The notes under the pieces are model-generated. The model was not told the DNA's origin, searched no databases, and saw only the letters and a program-made list of their open reading frames with translations. 64,000 nucleotides of DNA, from NCBI RefSeq assembly GCF_003390325.1, contig NZ_QUOK01000001.1, positions 806,001-870,000 on the forward strand. Reading direction: 5' to 3'. Shown in pieces: positions 16,815 to 25,217 of this stretch. The stretch's first letter is position 1, and every line of letters starts with the position of its first letter. This DNA comes from Rhodohalobacter sp. SW132 (lineage in GTDB: Bacteria; Bacteroidota; Rhodothermia; Balneolales; Balneolaceae). Position numbers and translations under genes: made by a program.

Positions 16815-18374
16815 CTATACAAAAACAATTACCATTAAAGCATAACTGATCATCGCCAGAACTCCGGCCAGGATGGCAAGGGGAAACTGGGTGGTGACGT
16901 GATCCATCAGGTCGCAGCCGGTGGCCAGGGAGCTGAGGATGGTGGTATCGGAAATGGGCGAGCACTGATCCCCAAAAACAGCGCCACCAATTGTGGCTGA
17001 GAAGCAGAGTGTAAGGAAAAACGGATCGGGAACCACGGCCCAGGCCAGCGGAACAGCTACGGGAAAGACCACGGCGTACGTCCCCCAGGAAGTCCCGGTG
17101 GAGAATGCTATAATCATACATAAAACCATCAAAATACCTGGCAGCGCCATCGGAGCTACCACATCACCTACAAGATCTACCACGTAAGCGGCCGTCCCCA
17201 CCGCATCGGCTACCTCTTTCAGCGATACGGCAAGAGCCAGTATAATCGCCCCGATGGTAACTCCTTTACAGCCGTCAATAAACCCGTCGATCGCCTCCTG
17301 GAGCCTCATTCCCTTGGCTATGGCAATTCCCAGCCCTGCAAGAACGGCAAGAACAAATGCTTCAGCGATTAGCAGTGTGGGGCTATCTGTCTGTCCAAGA
17401 ATAACATAGGTATAAACATACGGGATGATGGCTACGCCAAGCAGCGTGCCGATCGGCCCGAAGAAATCGATGAGCCCGGGATTGTAGTCTTTTGGCACTT
17501 TGTTCTGTGTCAGCTCGTCGGCTGCCATCGGTGTCGCGCCATCGCGGTCGAGCTTACCGGTCTCGCGGGAACGTTTCATGGCTGCCCGCATTTTTTTGCC
17601 CGGCACCCAGGGAAGCCATTCCCACGCAAAAAAGAGCGTGATGAGAATGGCGAAGATCGCGTAAAAATTGAACAGGATGGCGGAAATGAAAAAAGCAACG
17701 CCATCAAGTTGCGTTTCAAAAAGCGGCAGTGTGCCGATCACCAGCCCGCCCACATAAAAAGGCCATACGTTAAACGGGATAATCGTAGCAGCCGGTGACG
17801 CCGTGGAGTCAACCATGTAGGCCAGCTCTTCGTGAGAAACATTGTGTTTGTCTGCAACCGGGCGAACGGTAGCGCCGGTCAGCACGGTACTGATGGTGCC
17901 GCCCTGGTGAAAGATTAGCCCCATCATCCAGGTAAAAAATTTCGCTGATTTCGGTCCGCTTACAATCAGGTTACTGGCCCATGCTGCAAACTTCTCAGCA
18001 CCACCTGTTCGGGTCCATATCCCGATCAACCCGCCGAGTGCCCAGAGGTAGACCAGCAAAATCATCGCAAAACTTTCGGTTCCGATCGAGGGGATCAAAA
18101 AAGCTTCTACCACATTAACGTTGCCGGCAATCACTCCGCCCAGACAAATCCCGATAAAGAGTGCACTCACCACCTCTCGCGTCCAGAATGCAAGCACAAT
18201 GGCCACCAGCGGAGGCATGATACTCCAGATGCCGTAGTGATCATCCCGCTGGGGAAAATCTCCGGCAAAGTAGATTCCCGCAATCACGAGAGCTAAAAAT
18301 CCGCCAAAGTAAATTTTTCTGCGGGTTTTGGGATCACCGAAAGTTCTGGAGATGTAGCCGGACTGTTCGTTCAT
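16815..18374 (-). CDS. Na+/H+ antiporter NhaC family protein
   Basis: The protein has about 12 hydrophobic segments and conserved NhaC-type patches such as WTREVVSALFIGICLGG near the start, HQGGTISTVLTGA in the middle and CSPISDTTILSS near the end. It should exchange sodium for protons across the inner membrane, fitting a saline habitat. I chose ATG at 18374 (MNEQSGYISRTF); an in-frame TTG at 18425 would add 17 residues but is a weak start. It diverges from the cupredoxin gene. Some relatives transport organic ions, so the substrate is family-level inference. Confidence 0.88.
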   Translation of the reverse strand: MNEQSGYISRTFGDPKTRRKIYFGGFLALVIAGIYFAGDFPQRDDHYGIWSIMPPLVAIVLAFWTREVVSALFIGICLGGVIAGNVNVVEAFLIPSIGTESFAMILLVYLWALGGLIGIWTRTGGAEKFAAWASNLIVSGPKSAKFFTWMMGLIFHQGGTISTVLTGATVRPVADKHNVSHEELAYMVDSTASPAATIIPFNVWPFYVGGLVIGTLPLFETQLDGVAFFISAILFNFYAIFAILITLFFAWEWLPWVPGKKMRAAMKRSRETGKLDRDGATPMAADELTQNKVPKDYNPGLIDFFGPIGTLLGVAIIPYVYTYVILGQTDSPTLLIAEAFVLAVLAGLGIAIAKGMRLQEAIDGFIDGCKGVTIGAIILALAVSLKEVADAVGTAAYVVDLVGDVVAPMALPGILMVLCMIIAFSTGTSWGTYAVVFPVAVPLAWAVVPDPFFLTLCFSATIGGAVFGDQCSPISDTTILSSLATGCDLMDHVTTQFPLAILAGVLAMISYALMVIVFV

Positions 18375-18449
18375 GTAAACCGATGTCTTATAATTTGATT
18401 TCGTGGAAGATACGAGTTGTGGCAATTAATCAAAGTACGGACGTGAAGT

Positions 18450-18490
18450 GGATCGGGCAGAGAATAATTTTTAAAAATATCGCCCGATCC
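18450..18490. promoter_or_regulatory. Dyad GGATCGGGC...GCCCGATCC between divergent genes
   Basis: Perfect 9-bp arms at 18450-18458 and 18482-18490 enclose a 23-base AT-rich loop, in the 186-bp gap between the nhaC-like gene and the cupredoxin gene. It could be an operator, an RNA hairpin or another repeat. Confidence 0.35.
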
Positions 18491-18560
18491 AATCCGCGGG
18501 GAGATTTACATCGTATGAATGAGCAGAGTCTAATTTAACCGCAAAAAATTCAAACGACGT

Positions 18561-19034
18561 ATGTCATTACAAAATAAACTCAAACTACCCTGCCTGTTTT
18601 TCATCGCAATGATCGTATCCTGTTCTGATACTACCAGCTCATCAGAATCTTCTGAACCCGTTCGCGAAACAACCATCACAATGGAAAATATGGGCGCATC
18701 GGCTTTTGTTTTTATTGGGATTGACGGGTCCGGTGCAAATGCAAATCTACAGAAAGAAAACGCTGAAATTGAACTTCGTGTGGGGGATCGGTTTACATTT
18801 GAAAATATGGCTGATGCATCCAGGCATCCTCTCGATTTCAGAAATAATGATGACGAAAAACTATTCGGTCAAAGCAATTCTTCAGGACTTTTTGATGATA
18901 TCGACGAGATTGACCTTGAAATGAATGGAAATGCCATCACATTTACACTATCGCCGGATCTTGCTTCAGTACTGAATGATTATATCTGCTCCTTTCACCC
19001 CGGAATGCGCGGTAATATACGTATGAACAATTAA
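18561..19034 (+). CDS. Cupredoxin-like lipoprotein
   Basis: A signal peptide ends in the lipobox IVSC (Cys21), followed by a Ser/Glu-rich linker and a ~120-residue plastocyanin/azurin-type domain. The four type-1 copper ligands can be placed: His89 in SRHPLDF, then Cys143, His146 and Met149 in YICSFHPGMRG. Cupredoxins carry single electrons or hold copper at the envelope. It lies downstream of a possible shared dyad and just before the tandem SOD/CHRD-like lipoprotein gene on the same strand, in a region with other metal genes. Confidence 0.85.
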   Translation: MSLQNKLKLPCLFFIAMIVSCSDTTSSSESSEPVRETTITMENMGASAFVFIGIDGSGANANLQKENAEIELRVGDRFTFENMADASRHPLDFRNNDDEKLFGQSNSSGLFDDIDEIDLEMNGNAITFTLSPDLASVLNDYICSFHPGMRGNIRMNN

Positions 19035-19203
19035 TCAGCATATCCTCTTGATGAACAATTCAGATCCCGTCATCAATTAAAAATAAAAAATAAAAAATCC
19101 AATCCGATCTGGAAATCACTTCGTACCTCTTTCTGACGGCCGGTTATCAAACCACTTTCACCGGTTCAAAATTTCTATCAATCACTAACTAAATCTGGTA
19201 ATT

Positions 19204-20685
19204 ATGTTAACCATTCAAAAATTATTTTCAACCCCTACTCTTCTGCTGGCGATTGCTGCCACCGTTCTGTTTACAGCCTGCAGCGACGATTCGCCCGTAG
19301 CACCCGATGATGGTGAGCTCCGAACTGAAACCTACACCTACGCTTTCAATGAAGGCCAGGCGCTGGGTGATAACGAAACGGCTTACAGAGGTGAACATGT
19401 CAGAAATCTCTCCGCAGAACTTATCATTGAAGAAAGAGAAGACGGTAACGCAAATGTTACTGTCAGATTGAGCAATACCGCAGATGGCGAAACCTATCCT
19501 GTTCATGCCCACGATTCTGCAGATCCCAACACAACGCCTAACGGAACTCCGTACGATGAAACGCCAAATGGCGATGTGTTTGCCGGCGGAATTGACGGCA
19601 ATGGCGGCACGGCAAGCTCTACTAATGAAACCTCAATCTCTTATGACGAGCTGATCAATAGCTACGACGGCTTTTTAGTAGTTCACGACCCGCTGCAGGA
19701 TTTAAGCACCGTAGATCTGACCACCTACCTTGTGCTTGGAGTGTTTGGTCAAAGTCTCAGTGCAGGAGATTCCAGCCTCCGTTCGGAGTCATTCACATAT
19801 GGATTCAATGAAGGCCAGCTGCTTGACAATCCCGATACTGCGTATGATGGCGATGGGGACGGAGATCACGCCAGAAATCTTACCGCAGAGCTGATGATCG
19901 AAGAGCGCGGGGATGGAAATGCGAACGTTACAGTTTCGCTTATGAATACAATCGACGGCACAGACTACGCTGTACATGCTCACGACATGGCTGATCCGTC
20001 CGAAACTCCAAACGGAACTCCGTATAACGAATTACCAAATGGTGATGTATTTGCCGGAATGATTAGCGGAAATGGCGGCACGGCAACCTTGACAAATGAG
20101 ACTGAGATGAGCTATTCCGATCTGCTTGAAGAGTACGAAGCTTTTCTTGTCGTTCACGATCCGACTCAGGAATTGAGCACTGTAGATCTGACCACTTACC
20201 TCGTGCTTGGAATATTTGCCGAATCCCTCGATGAAGCGGAACCCAACCTGAGATCTGCAACCTTTATGTACGACTTCAACGAAGGTCAGCTTTTGGATGA
20301 TTCGGATACTGCCTATGAAGGTGATCATCAGCGAAACCTGGCTGCAACAATCGAGCTGAATGAGCAGATTGACGGAACCACGGAGTTCATGGTAACACTC
20401 ACTAATACCGTTGATGGCGAAACCTACGCTGTTCACAGTCATGATGCAGCCGATCCGAACGAAACACCAAACGGAACCCCCTACGACGAAACGCCAAACG
20501 GTGATGTATTTGCCGGCGGAGTTGAAGGAACCGGCGGAGAAGCAATGGGAAGCAACATGTCACCCATGTCCTTCAATCAGCTTACCCGGGAGTACGACGG
20601 ATTTTTTGTAGTCCATGATCCGCTTCAGGAAATAAGCACGGTTGATTTAACAACCTATCTCATACTTGGAGTAACTGCCCGGTAA
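19204..20685 (+). CDS. Lipoprotein with three tandem SOD/CHRD-like domains
   Basis: The signal peptide ends in TAC (Cys26). The rest is three ~150-residue copies at residues about 39-184, 192-342 and 349-493. Each has FNEGQ, an RNL strand, V-H-x-H-D-x-A-D-P, a TPNGTPY loop, GDVFAG, and FxVVHDPxQ followed by STVDLTTYL. The HxH pairs are His101/103, 258/260 and 411/413 and the later His 161, 318 and 471. The HxH and VVH patterns resemble the copper ligands of Cu,Zn superoxide dismutase and CHRD domains; homology is an inference. It may bind copper, dismutate superoxide, or only keep the fold. A terminator follows. Confidence 0.75.
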   Translation: MLTIQKLFSTPTLLLAIAATVLFTACSDDSPVAPDDGELRTETYTYAFNEGQALGDNETAYRGEHVRNLSAELIIEEREDGNANVTVRLSNTADGETYPVHAHDSADPNTTPNGTPYDETPNGDVFAGGIDGNGGTASSTNETSISYDELINSYDGFLVVHDPLQDLSTVDLTTYLVLGVFGQSLSAGDSSLRSESFTYGFNEGQLLDNPDTAYDGDGDGDHARNLTAELMIEERGDGNANVTVSLMNTIDGTDYAVHAHDMADPSETPNGTPYNELPNGDVFAGMISGNGGTATLTNETEMSYSDLLEEYEAFLVVHDPTQELSTVDLTTYLVLGIFAESLDEAEPNLRSATFMYDFNEGQLLDDSDTAYEGDHQRNLAATIELNEQIDGTTEFMVTLTNTVDGETYAVHSHDAADPNETPNGTPYDETPNGDVFAGGVEGTGGEAMGSNMSPMSFNQLTREYDGFFVVHDPLQEISTVDLTTYLILGVTAR

Positions 20686-20717
20686 CACACAATATCCATA
20701 CCCTCAGTGATTACAGA

Positions 20718-20746
20718 AAGCCGCGTTTGACCACGCGGCTTTTTTT
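20718..20746 (+). terminator. Rho-independent terminator after the triple-domain lipoprotein
   Basis: GCCGCG and CGCGGC arms, extended by AA/TT, enclose TTTGACCA-type loop bases and are followed by a run of seven Ts. Confidence 0.85.
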
Positions 20747-20782
20747 GTGTCTATGTCATTTCTGCAGATAACCCTCCATTCG

Positions 20783-21241
20783 CGGATCGGCGATCCGCAG
20801 TACGTAGCCCGGATCGCTGATCCGGGAAGGCAATGTATCTGGCACAACCACAATTTCATCCATCAAAGCCAGCAGCAATAATACCGGGGCGGATTTATGT
20901 TACGGGTTCGAATTTGAGTTTTCGTAGCGGATCGGCGGTCCGCAGTACGTAACCCGGATCGCTGATCCAGGAGGGCGATGCATCTGGCAAAACCACAATC
21001 CCAACCATCAAATCCGGCAGCAATCATACCGGGGCGGATTTATGTTTCGAGTTCTGTTTTTGGGTTTACGTGGCGGATCGGCGATCCGCAGTACGTTACC
21101 CGGATCGCTGATCCGGGAGGGCGATGCATCTGGCACAACCACAATTCCAACCGTCAAAGCCGGCAACAATGATACCAGGTCGGATTTATGTCACGAGTTC
21201 GAGTTTGAGTTTACGTGGCGGATCGGCGATCCGCGGTACGT
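20783..21241. repeat. Tandem array of 145-146-bp units, 3.2 copies
   Basis: Units begin CGGATCGGC at 20783, 20928, 21074 and 21219, giving periods of 145, 146 and 145 bp. Each unit carries two small palindromes, CGGATCGGCGATCCG and CCCGGATCGCTGATCCGGG, then a segment with GGCACAACCACAA and a variable end GTTCGAGTTTGAG. The fourth copy is cut off after about 23 bases, inside the methyltransferase gene. The array fills the gap between that gene and the terminator at 20718-20746. Confidence 0.85.
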
Positions 21242-21868
21242 GGCCTCAACGTAAAAGAATTTCCAGAAGCGGAACGACCAGTGTGCTTCTGAGCTGATGT
21301 CAAAACCACTCCCCGTAAGCAACGTTTTCAATTCAGACAGCGACCGGGTATTGATGTTTTCCGGCGAAAGCAGGGAAATAATCTTGTTTGGCAGATGGAA
21401 CCACCCTTCCCGGTTCCAATCGAGGATTTTTACTGTGCCTTCAGGCTTTAGGACGGTTCGCATCGATTCTGTTACAAGGTGCTGATCTGTATAATAATGA
21501 AAGGAATTCAGGCAGGTGATGTGATCAAAACGGTTCTTTTCAAAGGGTAATTTTTCAGCCGGGTGACTGGTAAATGCAACATGGTTAAACTTCTTCAGCC
21601 TTTTTTTTGCAATCTGCAGCATTCCATCTGACGGATCATTCAGAGTAATTTTCACATCTGGAAATTTCAGGAGTATTTGTTCTGCAAGTATTCCTGTTCC
21701 GCCACTTATGTCCAGAATATGATCACCCGGACTAAAATTCAGCCGATCCATAAATTTATCATGCGTATGCTTCAGGTAGGCAGAATAGCCTTTATCATAT
21801 TTTTTTGATAACCGATCATAATGACCTACCGTTTTTTGAATGTTTTTATCTGATGAGTCAGCCATCAC
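21191..21868 (-). CDS. Class I SAM-dependent methyltransferase
   Basis: The 225-residue protein has a Rossmann-type motif I ILDISGGTGILAEQ near residue 50, a motif II acidic strand VKITLNDPSDGML, and a C-terminal part typical of small-molecule methyltransferases of the UbiE/Methyltransf_11 kind. The substrate is unknown. It lies 14 bases after the PAS histidine-kinase gene on the same strand, so the two are probably one operon. The last 16 residues (TYRGSPIRHVNSNSNS) and the stop codon come from the tandem 145-bp repeat, so its original end seems to have been replaced. Confidence 0.85.
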   Translation of the reverse strand: MMADSSDKNIQKTVGHYDRLSKKYDKGYSAYLKHTHDKFMDRLNFSPGDHILDISGGTGILAEQILLKFPDVKITLNDPSDGMLQIAKKRLKKFNHVAFTSHPAEKLPFEKNRFDHITCLNSFHYYTDQHLVTESMRTVLKPEGTVKILDWNREGWFHLPNKIISLLSPENINTRSLSELKTLLTGSGFDISSEAHWSFRFWKFFYVEATYRGSPIRHVNSNSNS

Positions 21869-21882
21869 CTCTCAATTTACAA

Positions 21883-24879
21883 TTATCGAATAAAAGAACT
21901 TCCGCTTCCTTTGGCGTCCGTAATCGAAAATTTCAGTGTAAAGAGTGTGCCTTCACTGCTTGATGAGTACGTTTTTTTACCTTTAAGTTGTTCGGTAAGC
22001 AGGTCAATCAGCTGAAGCCCCATCGAGCCGCCATCGATTCGATCAAAGTTTTCCGGAAGTCCGATACCATCGTCCTCTATCTGTAAAGTCACATTATCGC
22101 CGTTTTTTTGGAGTATAATCGTAATTTTACCGGTTTTACGGCCTTTATACCCATGTTTTAAAATATTTGTGATAATTTCATTCACAATCAGCGAACACGG
22201 TAATCCCTGGTTAATACTCAGTTCCACCTCTTCCAGTTGAAATATCAGTGAGATATCCACATCAAACTGCATGGTATTTACAATACTGTTTACCAGCCGC
22301 TCTAATCCTTCGGCAAACCTTAGCCGGGAAAAACTGTTCGATTTGTAGAGCTGTTCATGAATTGCGGCGATCGATTTGATCCGCATCACATTACTCATGA
22401 GCTGATTATTCAGTTCCGGGTCACTGCTGTTCATCGCCTGGATTTCCATCAGGCTTGAGACAACTGCCAGGTTATTTTTCACCCTGTGATGAACTTCCGC
22501 CAGTAGAGTTTCTTTCTCTTTGAGTGAGTCAAGAATATTTTTCTCCTGTATTTTCTGTTCGCTGATGTCTCTTCCAATAAATACCCAGTGTGTATATTTT
22601 CCATCCCGATCCTGTACCGGTACACTGGATGAGAACAGCCAGAACGGGTCCCCATTTTTTCTATAGTTTATAATTTCGATATCTGATGTTTCATACCGTC
22701 TCATTGACTCCCGAAGCTCCTCAATTTTTAGCTGATCCGTCTTCGGGCCATTCAAAAATCCGAGTGTGCTGCCCACAACTTCATCCTCAGGATAGCCGGT
22801 CATTTCTGTAAACGCCTGGTTAACATACAATACTTTGCGGCCGGGCAGATCATTGGGCTCCGCTTCCGTAATCACAACAGACTCATTGGTGTTGGTAATC
22901 ACCGATTCCATCAGTTTAAGCTGTTCCTGTTCTTTCACTCTGCTAGTTACATCCTGCATCGCGCCGATCATCCGCTGCGGTTCGCCTTCATCATCTTTAA
23001 TCAGAAATGCACGGTCGTAGATATGTTTAAAACTTCCATCAGCCGTGCGAAACCGGTATTCCATCTGGAATCTGTTTTTTCGATAGGCGATGGCGCTGCG
23101 CAGCTGCTGACTGACGTGAATTAAATCATCCGGATGAATTTTATCCCGCCACCAGGAGGCCATATTGCTTACTTCGGCCATATCATACCCGAACATCGAA
23201 TGGATATTATCATTGTAGATCATCTGATCACCTGAAAGCTCAAAATCCCAGATGGTATCACTGGTTGCACGTGATACAATTTCATAGCGGTCGACCGTAT
23301 TTTTGAGCTTTTCGTTTGCCGAGAGCATACTCTCTTCAAAGTATTTACGGTCGGATATATCTACCATCATTACGGTGTTCAAAATATCACCGCTGTTATC
23401 CTGGAAAACGACAGATGAAAATTCGCAGGGAATACGCGTACCGTTTTTATGGATACCATACAACTCCCCTTTCGTACGGCCCTTAGCATCTCTCTCTTCA
23501 AGCTTATCTTTCAGCCCCGGACTTTTCGGATCGATAAACCCCTGCCGGCCAATTTCCCGAAATTCATCAACCGTATATCCAAACAGAGTACACGCCATTG
23601 GATTTGCCTCCAGTATGGTACCATCCGGACGTGAAACGAAAAATGCTACCAGTGAATTTTCAAAGATCGAACGATATTTTTCCCGCTCTGCAAGTTTTGC
23701 CAGCTCTTCTCGCTTTCGATCGGTTATATCGATCATAATTCCGCGCAATTTCGACGGTTTACCGTCTTCGTGAATCACGGTCACTACATCTTTCAGCCAA
23801 ACATATTCCCCTGAGGCTGACCTCATCCTGTATTCAAAATCGTGGTTTCTCCCCTCCTTGGACTCGCTTTTACAATACGACACCACATGATCCACTTCAT
23901 TGGGATGAATATGATTTTGCCAGAACTCCGGATCTGCAAGCCACTCTTCGGGCGAATAACCAAGAATTTCTTTTGATTGCGGGCTCACATAGCTGAAGAG
24001 AAAGGTTTCGGCATCTGCTTCCCAAGAAATTCCGTCCAGGGTTTGAATAAGCGATTGATACAGCTCTTCCGTCTGGTTAAGCCTCTGTTTTATCGCAACT
24101 TGTTCGGTGATTTCCCTGAAATTGTCCACAATCCCGTTAATATCGGGATCGTGCAGCATATTGGTGATGGTTCCGGTAAACCAGCGCCAGCTGCCATCTT
24201 TGTGTTTCATTCGGGCGGGAGTTACCTCAATCGGTTTGCCGGGATGCTCCATACATAGTTGCAGTTCCTCACCAACGTGCTGCATGTCATCTGGATGAAT
24301 CGAATTCATCATATCGAGGCCGAGCGCCTCCTTCTGCGTGTACCCGAGAATTTTTTCTACTGTGGGGGAAACGTAGCTGGGTTTTCCTTCCGGCGAAAGA
24401 ATAAAGAGCACATCGTTTCCGCGTTCCACAAGAGCACGAAACCGGGCTTCATTTTTTCGCATATCCTGCTGGGTCTGTCCGGATATCTCCCGAACGGTTT
24501 GCAGAATAAATTCTACGTTGTTTTCTTCATCAAAAATCGGTGTATGATGTGGATGATAATAGTTCTTTTGGAAGGTCCCGCTCTCTTTATCAAAAAGATC
24601 GTAGCGCTGTATCGATACTGAATTAGGCTCACCGGTCCGGATTACCTCATCCAGAAGTTTTTTGAGATTTTCTGCACTGTTATATTCATCATCAGCCGGA
24701 TTATCCGGGAAGATGTCAAAGTGACGGTGCCCGATCAATTCTTCGCGGCTTTTGCCTGAAAGTTGGATAAACGCCTCGTTCGCATCCGCTATTTCAAAAT
24801 CCGGACTGTTCGCACGGATAAGAACTGCCGGCTGGGGCAACGATTGAAATATTGAGAGATAAGGATTTTCTTTTCCCAT
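21883..24879 (-). CDS. Six-PAS soluble sensor histidine kinase, HisKA_2 type
   Basis: The 998-residue protein has no clear membrane segment. Six PAS domains span residues about 8-135, 145-260, 275-390, 403-512, 535-650 and 657-778; the second, third and fifth have PAC-like tails ending in ITEQ, ITDRK and VTSR. A HisKA_2 dimerisation domain follows with the phosphoacceptor region EVHHRVKNNL (His798), then a HATPase with VNEIITNILKHG and EDDGIGLP. The sixth PAS resembles LOV domains (GSTLGFLNGPKTD) but has Leu706 where LOV has the photoactive Cys. No response regulator is adjacent, so it is an orphan; a methyltransferase gene follows. Confidence 0.9.
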   Translation of the reverse strand: MGKENPYLSIFQSLPQPAVLIRANSPDFEIADANEAFIQLSGKSREELIGHRHFDIFPDNPADDEYNSAENLKKLLDEVIRTGEPNSVSIQRYDLFDKESGTFQKNYYHPHHTPIFDEENNVEFILQTVREISGQTQQDMRKNEARFRALVERGNDVLFILSPEGKPSYVSPTVEKILGYTQKEALGLDMMNSIHPDDMQHVGEELQLCMEHPGKPIEVTPARMKHKDGSWRWFTGTITNMLHDPDINGIVDNFREITEQVAIKQRLNQTEELYQSLIQTLDGISWEADAETFLFSYVSPQSKEILGYSPEEWLADPEFWQNHIHPNEVDHVVSYCKSESKEGRNHDFEYRMRSASGEYVWLKDVVTVIHEDGKPSKLRGIMIDITDRKREELAKLAEREKYRSIFENSLVAFFVSRPDGTILEANPMACTLFGYTVDEFREIGRQGFIDPKSPGLKDKLEERDAKGRTKGELYGIHKNGTRIPCEFSSVVFQDNSGDILNTVMMVDISDRKYFEESMLSANEKLKNTVDRYEIVSRATSDTIWDFELSGDQMIYNDNIHSMFGYDMAEVSNMASWWRDKIHPDDLIHVSQQLRSAIAYRKNRFQMEYRFRTADGSFKHIYDRAFLIKDDEGEPQRMIGAMQDVTSRVKEQEQLKLMESVITNTNESVVITEAEPNDLPGRKVLYVNQAFTEMTGYPEDEVVGSTLGFLNGPKTDQLKIEELRESMRRYETSDIEIINYRKNGDPFWLFSSSVPVQDRDGKYTHWVFIGRDISEQKIQEKNILDSLKEKETLLAEVHHRVKNNLAVVSSLMEIQAMNSSDPELNNQLMSNVMRIKSIAAIHEQLYKSNSFSRLRFAEGLERLVNSIVNTMQFDVDISLIFQLEEVELSINQGLPCSLIVNEIITNILKHGYKGRKTGKITIILQKNGDNVTLQIEDDGIGLPENFDRIDGGSMGLQLIDLLTEQLKGKKTYSSSSEGTLFTLKFSITDAKGSGSSFIR

Positions 24880-25217
24880 ATTCGATTTCTGAGAGCTCCT
24901 TTAGACTTTCATATTTTTAATAACCAGATTGGAAAACGATCACATATCGTCCGTCATTTCCCCAATAACGCGTAATTTCGCTTCAACTACAACGTATGTC
25001 CTTATGTTCTCAGGTATCCTTAGTTACCCCGACTTACTTGTTCACACAGACACCTGAAAATTATGTACCTTTAATGGCTGATATTTATCACCTTATCGGC
25101 ACACACTCCCATCTCATTAACAATTATACATGCAGATCTTACAACCCCGGAGATAATTTCGATATCTTTATGTTTACCTTTCTTCGATCCTAATTTTAAC
25201 ATTTAAGAGAACACCTG
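24880..25217. other. 338-bp divergent intergenic region
   Basis: It separates the divergent histidine-kinase and glycosylase genes and should contain both promoters. A 65-codon frame at 24996-25193 has no recognisable domain, signal or Shine-Dalgarno and is probably not a gene. I find no clear repeat. Confidence 0.5.

Noticed and set aside
20783-21241. CRISPR array
   Set aside because: The repeat unit is about 145 bp with diverging whole units, not short identical repeats with unique spacers, and no cas genes are near.
24996-25193. 65-codon open frame as a gene
   Set aside because: No domain, no signal peptide, no convincing ribosome-binding site, and its sequence composition fits an intergenic leader between divergent genes.
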